Below are positions 18,588-27,620 of a DNA stretch of 64,000 nucleotides, one piece after another. Source of the stretch: Pseudacidovorax sp. RU35E (lineage in GTDB: Bacteria; Pseudomonadota; Gammaproteobacteria; Burkholderiales; Burkholderiaceae_C). Within the stretch, counting starts at the first letter, position 1; every line of letters begins with the position of its first letter. The notes under the pieces were generated by a model. That model was not told the origin of the DNA. It did no database searches and was given only the letters and a program-made list of their open reading frames with translations. Position numbers and translations under genes: made by a program. The stretch is taken from contig NZ_FTMY01000006.1 of NCBI RefSeq assembly GCF_900156165.1, positions 186,001-250,000 of the forward strand. Reading direction: 5' to 3'.

Positions 18588-19871
18588 TCAGGCGGCCTCG
18601 TGCACCAGCTGCCCGCCGACGAAGGTGGCACGCACCGCGCCCACCAGCGCATGGCCGGCAAAGGGCGTGTGCTTGCCCTGGCTGCGCAGGGCCTCCGGCA
18701 GCACCTGCCATTCACGGCGCGGATCGGCCACCACCACGTCGGCGGGGCCGCCCACGGCCAGGCGACCGAGCTGCGCGCCGGTCTCGCCGAGCAACCGCGC
18801 AGGCGCCTGGGTGATGGCCTGCACCGCCCGCGCCAGGCCGGCGCCGCTGCGCTCGGCCCACGACAGCGCGAGAGGCAGCAGCAGTTCGAGCCCAGTGGCG
18901 CCCGGCTCGCTTTCGGCGAAGGGCAGCGTCTTGGCATCGGCCTCGACCGGCGTGTGGTCGGAGACCAGCGCGTCGATGGTGCCGTCGGCCAATGCAGCCG
19001 AGAGCGCATCGCGGTCGCGCTGCTGGCGCAGCGGCGGCGTGAGGCGCGCGCGGCTGTCGAAGAAGCCGATGTCGGTGTCGGCCAGGTGCAGCGAGTTGAT
19101 GCTGACGTCGCAGCTCACCGGCAGGCCGGCGGCCTTGGCCTCGCGCACCAGTTGCACGCCGGCCGCGCTCGACAGGCGGCACAGGTGCACGCGGGCGCCG
19201 GTGGTCTTCATCATCTCGAAGATGGTGAACAGGGCGATGGTCTCGGCAGCCACGGGCACGCCCGACAGGCCCATGCGCGTGGCCAGTGCGCCGCTGGCGG
19301 CGACGCCCTTGCCCAGGTCGCGGTCCTGCGGACGCAGCCACACGGTGTAGCCGAAGGTGCTGGCGTACTGCAGCGAGCGCTGGAGCACCACGTTGCCCGA
19401 CAGCGGCACCTCGGCCTGGCCGAAGCCGATGCAGCCGGCCTCGGTCAGCTCGGCCATCTCGGTCAGCACCTCGCTCTTGAGGCCGCGGGTCAGCGCGCCC
19501 TGCGGAAAGAGGCGGGCCTTCTGCAGCTTCTCGGCGCGGAACTTGAGCATCTCGACCAGGCCGGGCTCGTCGAGCACCGGGTCGGTGTCGGGCGGGCAGA
19601 CCAGGCTGGTCACGCCGCCGGCGACGGCCGCGGCCATTTCGCTTTCGAGCATGCCTTCGTGCTCGTAGCCGGGCTCACGCAGCCGCGCGGCCAGGTCGAC
19701 CAGGCCAGGCAGCACCAGGCAGCCACTCGCGTCGATGGTGCGCTCGGCCGCGAAGCCAGCCGGCACGTCGCCGATGGCGGCGATGCGGCCGTCCGCGATG
19801 GCCACCGTGGCCACCCCATCGAAGCCGGAGGCGGGGTCGATCACCCGACCGTGTTGGATCAACGTATTCAT
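18588..19871 (-). CDS. pyrC': Dihydroorotase-like PyrC', probably non-catalytic
   Basis: 427-residue dihydroorotase homologue. In active enzymes the motif DxHxHxRxPG binds zinc; here it reads D59-L-A61-A-R63-L-REPG, so both histidines are lost, and the later HVS-type histidine is replaced (HLCRLSSA). SDHTPVE is retained. In Pseudomonas an inactive PyrC' of this kind is needed for assembly of aspartate carbamoyltransferase. Here it directly follows pyrB with a 4-base overlap, supporting the same structural role. A genuine catalytic dihydroorotase must be elsewhere. Confidence 0.9.
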   Translation of the reverse strand: MNTLIQHGRVIDPASGFDGVATVAIADGRIAAIGDVPAGFAAERTIDASGCLVLPGLVDLAARLREPGYEHEGMLESEMAAAVAGGVTSLVCPPDTDPVLDEPGLVEMLKFRAEKLQKARLFPQGALTRGLKSEVLTEMAELTEAGCIGFGQAEVPLSGNVVLQRSLQYASTFGYTVWLRPQDRDLGKGVAASGALATRMGLSGVPVAAETIALFTIFEMMKTTGARVHLCRLSSAAGVQLVREAKAAGLPVSCDVSINSLHLADTDIGFFDSRARLTPPLRQQRDRDALSAALADGTIDALVSDHTPVEADAKTLPFAESEPGATGLELLLPLALSWAERSGAGLARAVQAITQAPARLLGETGAQLGRLAVGGPADVVVADPRREWQVLPEALRSQGKHTPFAGHALVGAVRATFVGGQLVHEAA

Positions 19872-20830
19872 GCTTCGTTACCTGCCACGATGCTCATGAC
19901 GGCCATGCGGACCGCGATGCCGAAGGTCACCTGCGGCAGGATCACGCTCTGCTTGCCATCCACCACTTCCGAGGCGATCTCCACGCCGCGGTTGATGGGG
20001 CCGGGGTGCATCACGATGGCGTCGGGCTTGGCGAGCTGCAGCTTCTCGGGCGTCAGGCCGTAGGTCTTGAAATACTCCTGGCTCGACGGCAGCAGCGCAC
20101 CGCTCATGCGCTCGTTCTGCAGGCGCAGCATGATGACCACGTCGCAGTCCTTGATGCCTTCCTCCATCTTGTGGAAGACCTTCACGCCCATGGGCGCCAG
20201 ATCGGCCGGAACCAGGGTGCGCGGGCCCACCACGCGCACCTCGGCGGCGCCCAGCGTGGTCAGCGCGTGGATGTCGGAGCGGGCCACGCGCGAATGCAGC
20301 ACGTCGCCCACGATGGCCACCGTGAGGTTGGAGAAGTCCTTCTTGTAGTGGCGGATGGTGTACATGTCGAGCAGCCCTTGCGTGGGGTGCGCATGCCGGC
20401 CGTCGCCCGCGTTGATGACGTGCACATGCGGCGCCACATGCTGCGCGATCAGGTAGGGTGCGCCCGATTCGCTGTGCCGCACCACGAACAGGTCGGCCGC
20501 CATCGCGCTCAGGTTGGCGATGGTGTCCAGCAGCGTCTCGCCCTTGGCGGTGGAGCTGCGGGCGATGTCGAGGTTGATGACGTCGGCCGACAGCCGCTTG
20601 GCCGCGATCTCGAAGGTGGTGCGGGTGCGTGTGCTGTTCTCGAAGAAGAGGTTGAACACGCTCTTGCCACGCAGGAGCGGAACCTTCTTGACCTCGCGGT
20701 CGCTCACGCTGACGAAGTTGGCGGCCGTGTCCAGGATCTGCGTGACGATGGCCTTGGGCAGGCCTTCGATGGACAGCAGGTGGATCAGCTCGCCGTTCTT
20801 GTTGAGCTGGGGGTTGCGTTTGTAGAGCAT
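19868..20830 (-). CDS. pyrB: Aspartate carbamoyltransferase catalytic subunit
   Basis: 320-residue enzyme that joins carbamoyl phosphate and aspartate in pyrimidine synthesis. Carbamoyl-phosphate loop [24 protein letters not shown] and the aspartate-loop region [12 protein letters not shown] are all present. The start overlaps the pyrR stop by one base (TGATG), and its stop overlaps the pyrC' start by four. The family forms a dodecamer with PyrC' in pseudomonads. Confidence 0.96.
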   Translation of the reverse strand: MLYKRNPQLNKNGELIHLLSIEGLPKAIVTQILDTAANFVSVSDREVKKVPLLRGKSVFNLFFENSTRTRTTFEIAAKRLSADVINLDIARSSTAKGETLLDTIANLSAMAADLFVVRHSESGAPYLIAQHVAPHVHVINAGDGRHAHPTQGLLDMYTIRHYKKDFSNLTVAIVGDVLHSRVARSDIHALTTLGAAEVRVVGPRTLVPADLAPMGVKVFHKMEEGIKDCDVVIMLRLQNERMSGALLPSSQEYFKTYGLTPEKLQLAKPDAIVMHPGPINRGVEIASEVVDGKQSVILPQVTFGIAVRMAVMSIVAGNEA

Positions 20831-21327
20831 CAGGCCTGCTCCTCGACGTGAAAGCGCAGGCTGCCGTCGTCGCCCCGGGCCAGCGCCAGCAGCTGCGTGT
20901 CGGGCAGCGTGAGATGCGCGGCCGCGAAGTCCGCCGCCACGGGCAGCTCGCGCCCGCCACGGTCCACCATCACGGCGAGCCGCACGCAGGCCGGGCGACC
21001 GAAGTCGAACAGCTCGTTGAGCACCGCGCGGATGGTGCGGCCGGTGTAGAGCACGTCGTCCAGCAGCAGCACGTCGCTGCCGTCCACGTCGAAGGGCAGC
21101 TGCGTCTGCGCGCTGGCGGCCATGCCGCGGCGGGCGAAGTCGTCGCGGTGCATGGCCGAGGAGATGACGCCGGGCGTGCCAGGCAGGCCCAGGTCTTTCT
21201 GCAGGCGCTCGACCAGCCAGGCACCGCCGGAGGTCACGCCCACCAGGCGGGTGTCGTCGCGCATCAGCGGCTTCACGCCGGCCAGCAGCGTCTGGTAGAG
21301 CCCCTCGGCATCGGGCAATGCGTTCAC
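20830..21327 (-). CDS. pyrR: PyrR bifunctional regulator / uracil phosphoribosyltransferase
   Basis: 165-residue phosphoribosyltransferase-fold protein. The PRPP-binding signature [16 protein letters not shown] is clear. In Gram-positive bacteria PyrR controls pyr attenuation; in pseudomonads it regulates the pyr operon. It lies between ruvX and pyrB with short overlaps, as in the Pseudomonas algH-ruvX-pyrR-pyrB-pyrC' arrangement. Confidence 0.93.
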   Translation of the reverse strand: MNALPDAEGLYQTLLAGVKPLMRDDTRLVGVTSGGAWLVERLQKDLGLPGTPGVISSAMHRDDFARRGMAASAQTQLPFDVDGSDVLLLDDVLYTGRTIRAVLNELFDFGRPACVRLAVMVDRGGRELPVAADFAAAHLTLPDTQLLALARGDDGSLRFHVEEQA

Positions 21328-21734
21328 GGAAGGTTCCTCAGGAATTGTTCAAGGATGATGCAGGCGCTGGCGGCGTCGGCGTCGCGCGCGCCGGAGGCGA
21401 TGGCCTCGGTGGTGCTGTAGCGCTCGTCTACCTGGTAGACCGTCAGGCCGAAGCGGCCATGCAACTGGCGGGCGAAGCGCTGGGCGGCCCGGGTGTTGTC
21501 GTGCGGCGCGCCGTCGGGGTGGTAGGGCACGCCCACCACCAGCGCGTCGGGCTGCCATTCGCGGATGCGGGCCTGGATCTGCGCAAAGCGGGCGTCTCCC
21601 TCGGCCTTGATGGTGGCCTGCGGCGTGGCGTTGCGCAGCAGCCGGTTGCCGCTGGCCACCCCGGTGCGCTTGAGGCCGAAATCGAAGGCGAGGAAGGTCT
21701 GGAAGTGCGCGGGGACGTCGGCGTTCTCAGGCAT
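21324..21734 (-). CDS. ruvX: Putative pre-16S rRNA nuclease / Holliday junction resolvase (YqgF/RuvX)
   Basis: 136-residue RNase H-fold protein. [16 protein letters not shown] near the N-terminus carries the first acidic residue, [10 protein letters not shown] and VDERYST the others. Family members mature 16S rRNA. Start ATG 21734 was preferred to an upstream extension. Overlaps yqgE by 8 bases and pyrR by 4. Confidence 0.93.
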   Translation of the reverse strand: MPENADVPAHFQTFLAFDFGLKRTGVASGNRLLRNATPQATIKAEGDARFAQIQARIREWQPDALVVGVPYHPDGAPHDNTRAAQRFARQLHGRFGLTVYQVDERYSTTEAIASGARDADAASACIILEQFLRNLP

Positions 21735-22359
21735 GGCCGGCTTCCGGCGACAGGGTCCAGGCGGCCAGGCCCAGCAGCGACAGCGCCTTGTCATAGCGCT
21801 GCTCCACCGGCGTGTCGAAGATGACGGCGGGGTCGGCGTCCACGGTGAGCCAAGCGTTCTCGGCGATCTCGGATTCGAGCTGGCCCTGCTCCCAGGCCGA
21901 ATAGCCCAGGGTGACGAGCACCTTGCGGGGGCCGGCGCCGGTGGCCATGGCCTCCAGCACGTCCTTGGAGGTGGTCATCTCCAGGCCACCAGGGATGGTC
22001 ATGGTGGAGGCGTAGACCGAAGCGTGGGGCTTGTCGTCCTCGTCGGCGGGGGCCGGGTCGCCGATGGTGTCCTCGCCCACCACGGGCTCATGAAGCACGA
22101 AGCCGCGCTCGGTCTGCACCGGACCGCCCTGGAAGACGGGGGCGCCGTCGAGGTCGGGGCGTTCGAGCCGCAGTTCGATCTTCTGGAACAGGCCCTTGAG
22201 GTCGATGTCGCTGGGCTTGTTGATGATCAGCCCCAGCGCGCCGCGCTCGCCGTGTTCGCACAGGTAGACGACGCTGCGGCTGAAGGCCTGGTCCTGCATG
22301 CCCGGCATCGCGATGAGGAAGTGATGCGTGAGATTGGTCAGGGCAGAATCGACGGACAT
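21727..22359 (-). CDS. yqgE: YqgE/AlgH family protein
   Basis: 210-residue UPF0301 protein. Family marks: NLTHHFLIAMPGMQD at the N-terminus, ALGLIINKP, VFQGGPVQTERGFVLH and LVTLGYSAWEQGQLE. The molecular role is not established; AlgH affects alginate regulation in Pseudomonas. First gene of the yqgE-ruvX-pyrRBC' operon. Its ATG abuts the photolyase ATG on the other strand (CATATG). Confidence 0.94.
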   Translation of the reverse strand: MSVDSALTNLTHHFLIAMPGMQDQAFSRSVVYLCEHGERGALGLIINKPSDIDLKGLFQKIELRLERPDLDGAPVFQGGPVQTERGFVLHEPVVGEDTIGDPAPADEDDKPHASVYASTMTIPGGLEMTTSKDVLEAMATGAGPRKVLVTLGYSAWEQGQLESEIAENAWLTVDADPAVIFDTPVEQRYDKALSLLGLAAWTLSPEAGHA

Positions 22360-23856
22360 ATGCCTCCAATTTTAGTGGCCGTCGACAAGCCCTTCGCCCG
22401 AGGGCTCATGTGGTTCCGGCGTGACCTGCGGGTGCAGGACAACGCGGCGCTCTACCACGCGCTGCGCAGCTGCCGCGAGGTGGTCTGCGTCTTCGTGTTC
22501 GACCGGGCGATCCTCGACGCCCTGCCCCGGCGCGACCGGCGCGTCGAGTTCATCCACGAATCGGTGCAGCAATTGCAGGCTGCCTTGCGCGCCATGGGCG
22601 GCGACCTGGTGGTGCGCCATGCCGTGGCCCAGGAAGAGATCGCGCCCCTCGCCCGACAGCTGGAGGTGCAGGCCGTCTTCGCCAACCGCGACGACGAACC
22701 CGCCGCCCTGGACCGCGATGCCCAGGTGCTGGGCGCGCTGGCCAATGCCGGCGTGAGCTTCCAGACCTTCAAGGACCATGTGGTGTTCGAGCGCGATGAG
22801 GTGCTGACCCAGGCCGGCGGCGTCTACTCGGTGTTCACGCCCTACAAGCGCGCGTGGCTGGCCAAGGCCGAAGACGCCTTCTACCTCAGCCCCTACCCCG
22901 TCGAGCGCTACACCGACGCCCTCATCCCCACGCCGGCCGAGCACCGCACCGAGGTGCCGGCGCTGGCCGACCTGGGTTTCGAGCCCACCAATCTGCACGA
23001 GCTGGGCCTGGGCGGCGGCATGGCCGGCGCGCGGCAGCTCTTCGACGAATTCGTCGGCCGCATCGACCGCTACGACAGCACGCGCGACTTCCCGGCCGTG
23101 CGCGGCCCCAGCTACCTTGGCGTGCACCTGCGCTTCGGCACGCTGTCCATCCGCGAGGCGGCGGCCACGGCCCATGCGCTGGCGGGCAACGGCAGCCGTG
23201 GGGCCGCCACCTGGCTGGGCGAGCTGATCTGGCGCGACTTCTATGCGCAGGTCATGGCGCACCGGCCCGACCTGGCCGAGGGCAAGAGCTACAAGCCCGA
23301 ATACGACCGCATCCGCTGGCACCATGGCAAGCATGCCGACCAGCTCTTCACCGCCTGGTGCGAGGGCCGCACCGGCTATCCGCTGGTGGACGCCGGCATG
23401 CGCCAGCTGGTGCAGTCGGGCTACATGCACAACCGGCTGCGCATGGTGACGGCCAGCTTCCTGTGCAAGGACCTGGGACTGGACTGGCGCCGCGGCGAGG
23501 CCTTCTTCGCCGAGCACCTGAACGACTTCGAGTTCGCGTCCAATAACGGCGGCTGGCAGTGGGCCAGTTCGAGCGGCTGCGATGCGCAACCCTACTTCCG
23601 CATCTTCAACCCGGTGACGCAGAGCGAGCGCTTCGATCCCGAGGGCAAGTTCATCCGCCGCTATGTGCCCGAGCTCGCCAAGCTGTCGAACAAGATGATC
23701 CATGCGCCGTGGCTCGCCAAGCCGGTGGAACTCGAAGCCGCCGGGCTGCGCATCGGCCACGACTATCCGGCCCCGGTGGTCGACCATGGCGAGGCGCGCC
23801 AGCAGACGCTGGATCGCTATGCAGTGGCGCGGGAGAGCGCGGAGCGCGCGGCCTGA
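22360..23856 (+). CDS. phrB: Deoxyribodipyrimidine photolyase
   Basis: About 498-residue light-dependent DNA repair flavoprotein. The antenna-domain start is MWFRRDLRVQDNAALYHAL. The FAD-binding domain has ELIWRDFYAQVM, GYPLVDAGMRQL, the tryptophan-rich NNGGWQWASSSGCDAQPYF and FDPEGKFIRRYVPEL. ATG 22360 is adjacent to the divergent yqgE start, so the true start might instead be GTG 22375 or ATG 22408; none has a strong ribosome site. CPD class I type by motifs. Confidence 0.93.
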   Translation: MPPILVAVDKPFARGLMWFRRDLRVQDNAALYHALRSCREVVCVFVFDRAILDALPRRDRRVEFIHESVQQLQAALRAMGGDLVVRHAVAQEEIAPLARQLEVQAVFANRDDEPAALDRDAQVLGALANAGVSFQTFKDHVVFERDEVLTQAGGVYSVFTPYKRAWLAKAEDAFYLSPYPVERYTDALIPTPAEHRTEVPALADLGFEPTNLHELGLGGGMAGARQLFDEFVGRIDRYDSTRDFPAVRGPSYLGVHLRFGTLSIREAAATAHALAGNGSRGAATWLGELIWRDFYAQVMAHRPDLAEGKSYKPEYDRIRWHHGKHADQLFTAWCEGRTGYPLVDAGMRQLVQSGYMHNRLRMVTASFLCKDLGLDWRRGEAFFAEHLNDFEFASNNGGWQWASSSGCDAQPYFRIFNPVTQSERFDPEGKFIRRYVPELAKLSNKMIHAPWLAKPVELEAAGLRIGHDYPAPVVDHGEARQQTLDRYAVARESAERAA

Positions 23857-23915
23857 GAGGAAGCCTCATGGCGCTCGCGTTGGGCGATGTGCCCAGCGCG
23901 CGACCCGCCCCGCGT

Positions 23916-24734
23916 TCAGCCGGCCGCCGTGCGCCGCTGCAGCAGTTGCGCCGCCACCGCGACGGCGATCACCTCCGGCTCCTTGCCCGTCACGCCCGGC
24001 ACGCCGATGGGGCAGGTGATGCGCGCCATCTCGGCCTCGCCGAAGCCGCGGGCCTCCAGCCGGTGCCGGAAGGTGGCCCACTTGGTCTTGCTGCCGATCA
24101 GGCCGACATAAGGCAGGTCGTCGCGCTCGCGCAGCCGCCGGAGGCAGGCGATGACGATGTCCAGGTCTTCCGCATGGCTGAAGCTCATGATGAGCACATG
24201 CGTGCCGGGTGGCAGCGTGGCGACGGCGTCCTGCACCGGCTCGCTGTGCTCGGTCTGCACCTGGGCCGGCAAGGCATCGGGAAAGACGCCGTCGCGGCTG
24301 TCGATCCAGCGTACGGCGTAGGGCAGCGTGGCCAGCAGCCGCGCCAGCGCCAGGCCCACATGGCCGCCGCCGAAGATGGCGACGGGCGCCATGTGCTCGG
24401 TCAGCTGGCGCCGCAGGTCGGCGGCATCGGCCGCCCCCACACGACGCATCGACAGGTGCACCACGCCGCCGCAGCACTGGCCCAGGCTCGGGCCGAGCGG
24501 GTAGCGCTTGCGCAGCGGCTCGCCGGCCGGCGCCTTCAGCAGGGCGCGCGCTTCTTCGATGGCCTGGTACTCGAGCTGGCCGCCGCCGATGGTGGCCGTG
24601 AGGGCCCGGGCCCACACCAGCATCCAGGTGCCGGCCTCGCGTGGGGCCGAGCCCTCGGTGGCCTCCACGCGCACCAGCACGCCGTCCTCGTGGGCCAGGC
24701 GGGCCAGGCCGTCATCCAGGGCGCCGATGCTCAT
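23916..24734 (-). CDS. xdhC: Xanthine dehydrogenase accessory protein XdhC
   Basis: 272-residue factor that binds molybdenum cofactor and inserts the sulfurated form into xanthine dehydrogenase. The N-terminal XdhC_CoxI domain has TWMLVWARALTATIGGGQLE and the cysteine motif LGPSLGQCCGG. The C-terminal Rossmann domain has VAIFGGGHVGLAL. xdhA/xdhB are not in the window, although xdhABC is the usual grouping. The position upstream of ureide genes fits purine breakdown. Confidence 0.93.
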   Translation of the reverse strand: MSIGALDDGLARLAHEDGVLVRVEATEGSAPREAGTWMLVWARALTATIGGGQLEYQAIEEARALLKAPAGEPLRKRYPLGPSLGQCCGGVVHLSMRRVGAADAADLRRQLTEHMAPVAIFGGGHVGLALARLLATLPYAVRWIDSRDGVFPDALPAQVQTEHSEPVQDAVATLPPGTHVLIMSFSHAEDLDIVIACLRRLRERDDLPYVGLIGSKTKWATFRHRLEARGFGEAEMARITCPIGVPGVTGKEPEVIAVAVAAQLLQRRTAAG

Positions 24735-24847
24735 GGGGCACGTCCGTTGCGTCGCGGCGGCACAGGCGCATCACAAGACGCCCTCACCGCCGGCCTTGTC
24801 ATCGCTGGAAACACGACTGCACCGTGGCGCAGGTATAAAGCCGCGCC

Positions 24848-25354
24848 ATGATCAAGAACATCTTCTCGCGCCTGGGCCTGATGGCCGCCTGCACCGTCGC
24901 CGCCGTGTGGCTGGCCGGCTGCGGCAGCACCAGCTCCACGGTGCCGGGCCAGATCTCCGACGCCACCGCGCCGCGCGAAGCGGTGGCTGCCGCGGAGCCG
25001 GCAGGCAGTTCCCGCGCCCGAACGCCACGCGAGTACCGGCAGGATGCCGCCCGCCATGTCTATGCGCGCAACGCGGATCGCATCTACGCCGGCAAGCTGC
25101 CACCCATGCTCTACGCCATCGGCGTGCTGGAAGTGAAGCTCGACGCCCGCGGCCAGGTGGCCGGCATGCACTGGCTCAGGGCGCCAAAGCACGCGCCGGA
25201 TGCCATCGCTGGCATCGAGCGCACCGTCCTGGCCGCAGCGCCTTACCCGGTCGCGACGCGGCTCGGCTCCGTCGTGTGGACCGACACATGGCTGTGGGAC
25301 CGGAGCGGCCGCTTCCAGCTGGACACGCTGAGCGAAGGCCAGCTGCAGCAGTAG
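24848..25354 (+). CDS. Putative lipoprotein with TonB-C-like domain
   Basis: 168-residue predicted lipoprotein of unknown function. A signal peptide ends in the lipobox VWLAGC (Cys about residue 25). After a low-complexity linker, residues 85-160 show the alternating strand pattern of TonB C-terminal-like domains (GVLEVKLDARGQVAGMHWLR). Seen commonly as a single gene in this family of bacteria. A TATAAA at 24834-24839 lies just upstream of the start but is too close to be convincing as a -10. Confidence 0.7.
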   Translation: MIKNIFSRLGLMAACTVAAVWLAGCGSTSSTVPGQISDATAPREAVAAAEPAGSSRARTPREYRQDAARHVYARNADRIYAGKLPPMLYAIGVLEVKLDARGQVAGMHWLRAPKHAPDAIAGIERTVLAAAPYPVATRLGSVVWTDTWLWDRSGRFQLDTLSEGQLQQ

Positions 25355-25459
25355 GCTCGGCCCTGTTCCCTCTCCCCTCGCGGGTGAGGACCGGGGGCAG
25401 GTGGCGGCGGCCTGTGCGGCCTCAATGCGTCCTGCGCGCGCACACCCCTCTCCCCAACC

Positions 25460-25480
25460 CCTCTCCCGCAAGGGGAGAGG
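25460..25480. terminator. Hairpin between convergent genes
   Basis: CCTCTCCC (25460-25467) pairs with GGGAGAGG (25473-25480) around a 5-base loop. It sits between the lipoprotein gene and the convergent HIU hydrolase gene. The CCCTCTCCCC...GGGGAGAGG form is a frequent dispersed intergenic element in many bacteria; it may serve as a bidirectional terminator, although no T-run follows. Confidence 0.55.
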
Positions 25481-25516
25481 AGCTCCAGCCCCCCATCGAC
25501 GCAGGGGGCAAGGCAT

Positions 25517-25867
25517 TCAGGAACCCCGGTACGTGGAGTAGCTCCACGGGCTCACCAGCAGCGGCACGTGGTAGTGCTGGTCGGTGTGGGCCACGCCGAA
25601 GTCCAGCGCCACGCGGTTGAGGAAGTTGGGCTGCGGCAGTTCGACACCGCGCGCCGCGAAGTAGCCCGCCACATCGAACACCAGGCGATAGGTGCCGACC
25701 TTGAGGCTGCTGTTGTCATACAGCGGCCCGTCGCTGCGGCCGTCGTGGTTGAGCGTGAAGCGCCGCACCAGCGTGGCCGCCTCACCGTCCGTCGTGTAGA
25801 GCGCCACTTCCATGCCGGCAGCGGGGCAGCCGTGCATCGTGTCCAGTACGTGGGTGCTCAGGCCCAT
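25517..25867 (-). CDS. uraH: 5-hydroxyisourate hydrolase (transthyretin-like)
   Basis: 116-residue enzyme hydrolysing 5-hydroxyisourate to OHCU in urate degradation. The N-terminal STHVLDTMHG (His6), the central GRSDGP and the invariant C-terminal YRGS are all present. ATG 25867 is preceded by AAGGAGATGCCCC, a good ribosome site. Divergent from the GntR regulator. The preceding urate oxidase is not in the window; the next-step OHCU decarboxylase is at 27621. Confidence 0.95.
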   Translation of the reverse strand: MGLSTHVLDTMHGCPAAGMEVALYTTDGEAATLVRRFTLNHDGRSDGPLYDNSSLKVGTYRLVFDVAGYFAARGVELPQPNFLNRVALDFGVAHTDQHYHVPLLVSPWSYSTYRGS

Positions 25868-25932
25868 GGGGCATCTCCTTGCGAGTCGTTGAAATGGACG
25901 GCGAAGCGGTCCGTTCGGATCCGTCCACAAAA

Positions 25933-25942
25933 GTGTATACAC
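25933..25942. promoter_or_regulatory. Candidate GntR operator, GTGTATACAC
   Basis: Perfect 10-base palindrome in the 95-base gap between divergent uraH and the GntR gene. FadR-type GntR proteins bind palindromes of the TTGTATACAA kind. The 8-base core TGTATACA recurs at the NCS1 permease promoter (37340-37347). Likely autoregulation and control of uraH; inference from sequence only. Confidence 0.65.
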
Positions 25943-25962
25943 ATTTCTGTCGTGAAGCTATC

Positions 25963-26640
25963 ATGCCCGCCACCATGGAGCCGACCACGACACGCGCGAT
26001 CGTCGATGCCCTGACCAGGGCCATCGTCGAGCACCGGCTGCAGCCGGGCAGCAAGCTGGCCGAGCAGAAGCTGGCTGACCATTTCGGCGTCTCGCGCACG
26101 CTGGTGAGGCAAGCTTTGTTCCAGCTCTCGCAGAACCGGCTGATCCGCCTGGAGCCAGCGCGCGGCGCCTTCGTGGCCGCGCCCTCGGCCGACGAGGCGC
26201 GCCAGGTGTTCGGCGTGCGCCGCATGCTGGAGGCCGAGATGGCGCGCGAGTTCGCACGCCAGGCCACCACCGCGCAGGTTAAGGCCCTGAAGGAACACGT
26301 TGCACAAGAAAAGGCCGCCGTTGCCGGGGAGGACGTGGAAGGTCGCACCGAGCTGCTCGGCGACTTCCACGTGCGCATGGCGGAGCTGATGGGCAATCAG
26401 GTGTTGGCGCAGATCCTGAGCGATCTGATCTCGCGCTGCGCCCTGATCACGCTCATGTACCAGAGCGCCGCCGAGGCTGCGCATTCCAACGACGAGCATG
26501 CCGACATCGTCCGTGCGCTGGCCGCGCGCGATGGCGACAAGGCCGCCCGGCTGATGACCGAGCACCTGCAGCACGTCGAGGACAACCTCACCCTGGACCG
26601 CAAGGTTCCCACCAGCGACATCACGCTGGCGCTTTCCTGA
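25963..26640 (+). CDS. GntR-family (FadR/FCD subfamily) regulator
   Basis: 225-residue repressor-type regulator. N-terminal winged helix with QPGSKLAEQKLADHFGVSRT, then an FCD ligand domain with the metal-binding pattern DFHVRMAE ... HADIVRALAARDGDKAARLM ... HL. ATG 25963 chosen; ATG 25975 is also possible. Directly upstream of puuE with 8 bases between, so it probably controls the ureide genes, with a ureide or purine intermediate as ligand (inference). Confidence 0.9.
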   Translation: MPATMEPTTTRAIVDALTRAIVEHRLQPGSKLAEQKLADHFGVSRTLVRQALFQLSQNRLIRLEPARGAFVAAPSADEARQVFGVRRMLEAEMAREFARQATTAQVKALKEHVAQEKAAVAGEDVEGRTELLGDFHVRMAELMGNQVLAQILSDLISRCALITLMYQSAAEAAHSNDEHADIVRALAARDGDKAARLMTEHLQHVEDNLTLDRKVPTSDITLALS

Positions 26641-26648
26641 CACCTTCC

Positions 26649-27608
26649 ATGCCCACCGTCTACGACGCCACCCTTCCCTATCCGCGCGACCTCGTCGGCT
26701 ACGGCCGCGACGTGCCGCATGCCCGCTGGCCGGGCGGTGCCCGCATCGCGGTGCAGTTCGTCCTCAACTACGAAGAGGGCGGCGAGAACAACGTGCTGCA
26801 CGGCGATCCGGGCTCGGAGCAGTTCCTGTCCGAGATGTTCAACCCGGCGAGCTATCCCGACCGGCACATGAGCATGGACGGCATCTACGAATACGGCTCG
26901 CGCGCCGGCGTCTGGCGCATCCTGCGCGAGTTCGAGCAGCGCGGCTTGCCGCTCACCGTCTTCGGCGTGGGCATGGCGCTGCAGCGCTACCCCGAGTTGG
27001 CGGTCGCCTTGAAGGAGCTGGGCCACGAGATCGCCTGCCACGGCTGGCGCTGGATCCACTACCAGAGCGCCGACGAATCGCTGGAGCGCGAGCACATGCG
27101 CCTTGGGATGGAAGCCATCGAGAAGCTCACCGGCGAGCGCCCGGTCGGCTGGTACACCGGGCGCGACAGCCCGCGCACCCACCGCCTGGTGGCCGACGAC
27201 GGCGGCTTCGAATACGACAGCGACTACTACGGCGACGACCTGCCCTTCTGGATGAAGGTGCAGAAGACCGACGGCAGCGTGGTGCCGCAGCTGATCGTGC
27301 CCTACACGCTGGACTGCAACGACATGCGCTTCGCGCTGCCGCAGGGCTATTCGCATGCCGACCCCTTCTTCCAGTACATGAAGGACAGCTTCGACGCGCT
27401 CTATGCCGAAGGCGACCCGGCCGGCCTGGACCGGCCCAAGATGCTGAGCATCGGCATGCATTGCCGCCTGCTCGGCCGCCCGGGCCGCATCACGGCGCTG
27501 CAGCGCTTCCTGGACCACATCGGCCGCCACGACAAGGTGTGGGTGTGCCGCCGGGTGGACATCGCGCGCCACTGGCGCCAGACGCATCCCTTCGTCGACG
27601 CGGCCTGA
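26649..27608 (+). CDS. puuE: Allantoinase PuuE (polysaccharide-deacetylase type)
   Basis: 319-residue metal-independent allantoinase family, opening allantoin to allantoate. PuuE signatures include YPRDLVGYG near the N-terminus, VLNYEEGGENNVLHGD, YEYGSRAGVWR, GHEIACHGWRW and the C-terminal SIGMHCRLLGRPGR. Between the GntR regulator and the bifunctional gene (12 bases); clearly one operon. Confidence 0.95.
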   Translation: MPTVYDATLPYPRDLVGYGRDVPHARWPGGARIAVQFVLNYEEGGENNVLHGDPGSEQFLSEMFNPASYPDRHMSMDGIYEYGSRAGVWRILREFEQRGLPLTVFGVGMALQRYPELAVALKELGHEIACHGWRWIHYQSADESLEREHMRLGMEAIEKLTGERPVGWYTGRDSPRTHRLVADDGGFEYDSDYYGDDLPFWMKVQKTDGSVVPQLIVPYTLDCNDMRFALPQGYSHADPFFQYMKDSFDALYAEGDPAGLDRPKMLSIGMHCRLLGRPGRITALQRFLDHIGRHDKVWVCRRVDIARHWRQTHPFVDAA

Positions 27609-27620
27609 GGAGAGACGACC

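Noticed and set aside
21565-22359. 265-codon upstream extension of the photolyase
   Set aside because: Lies antisense to yqgE and ruvX and has no photolyase similarity.
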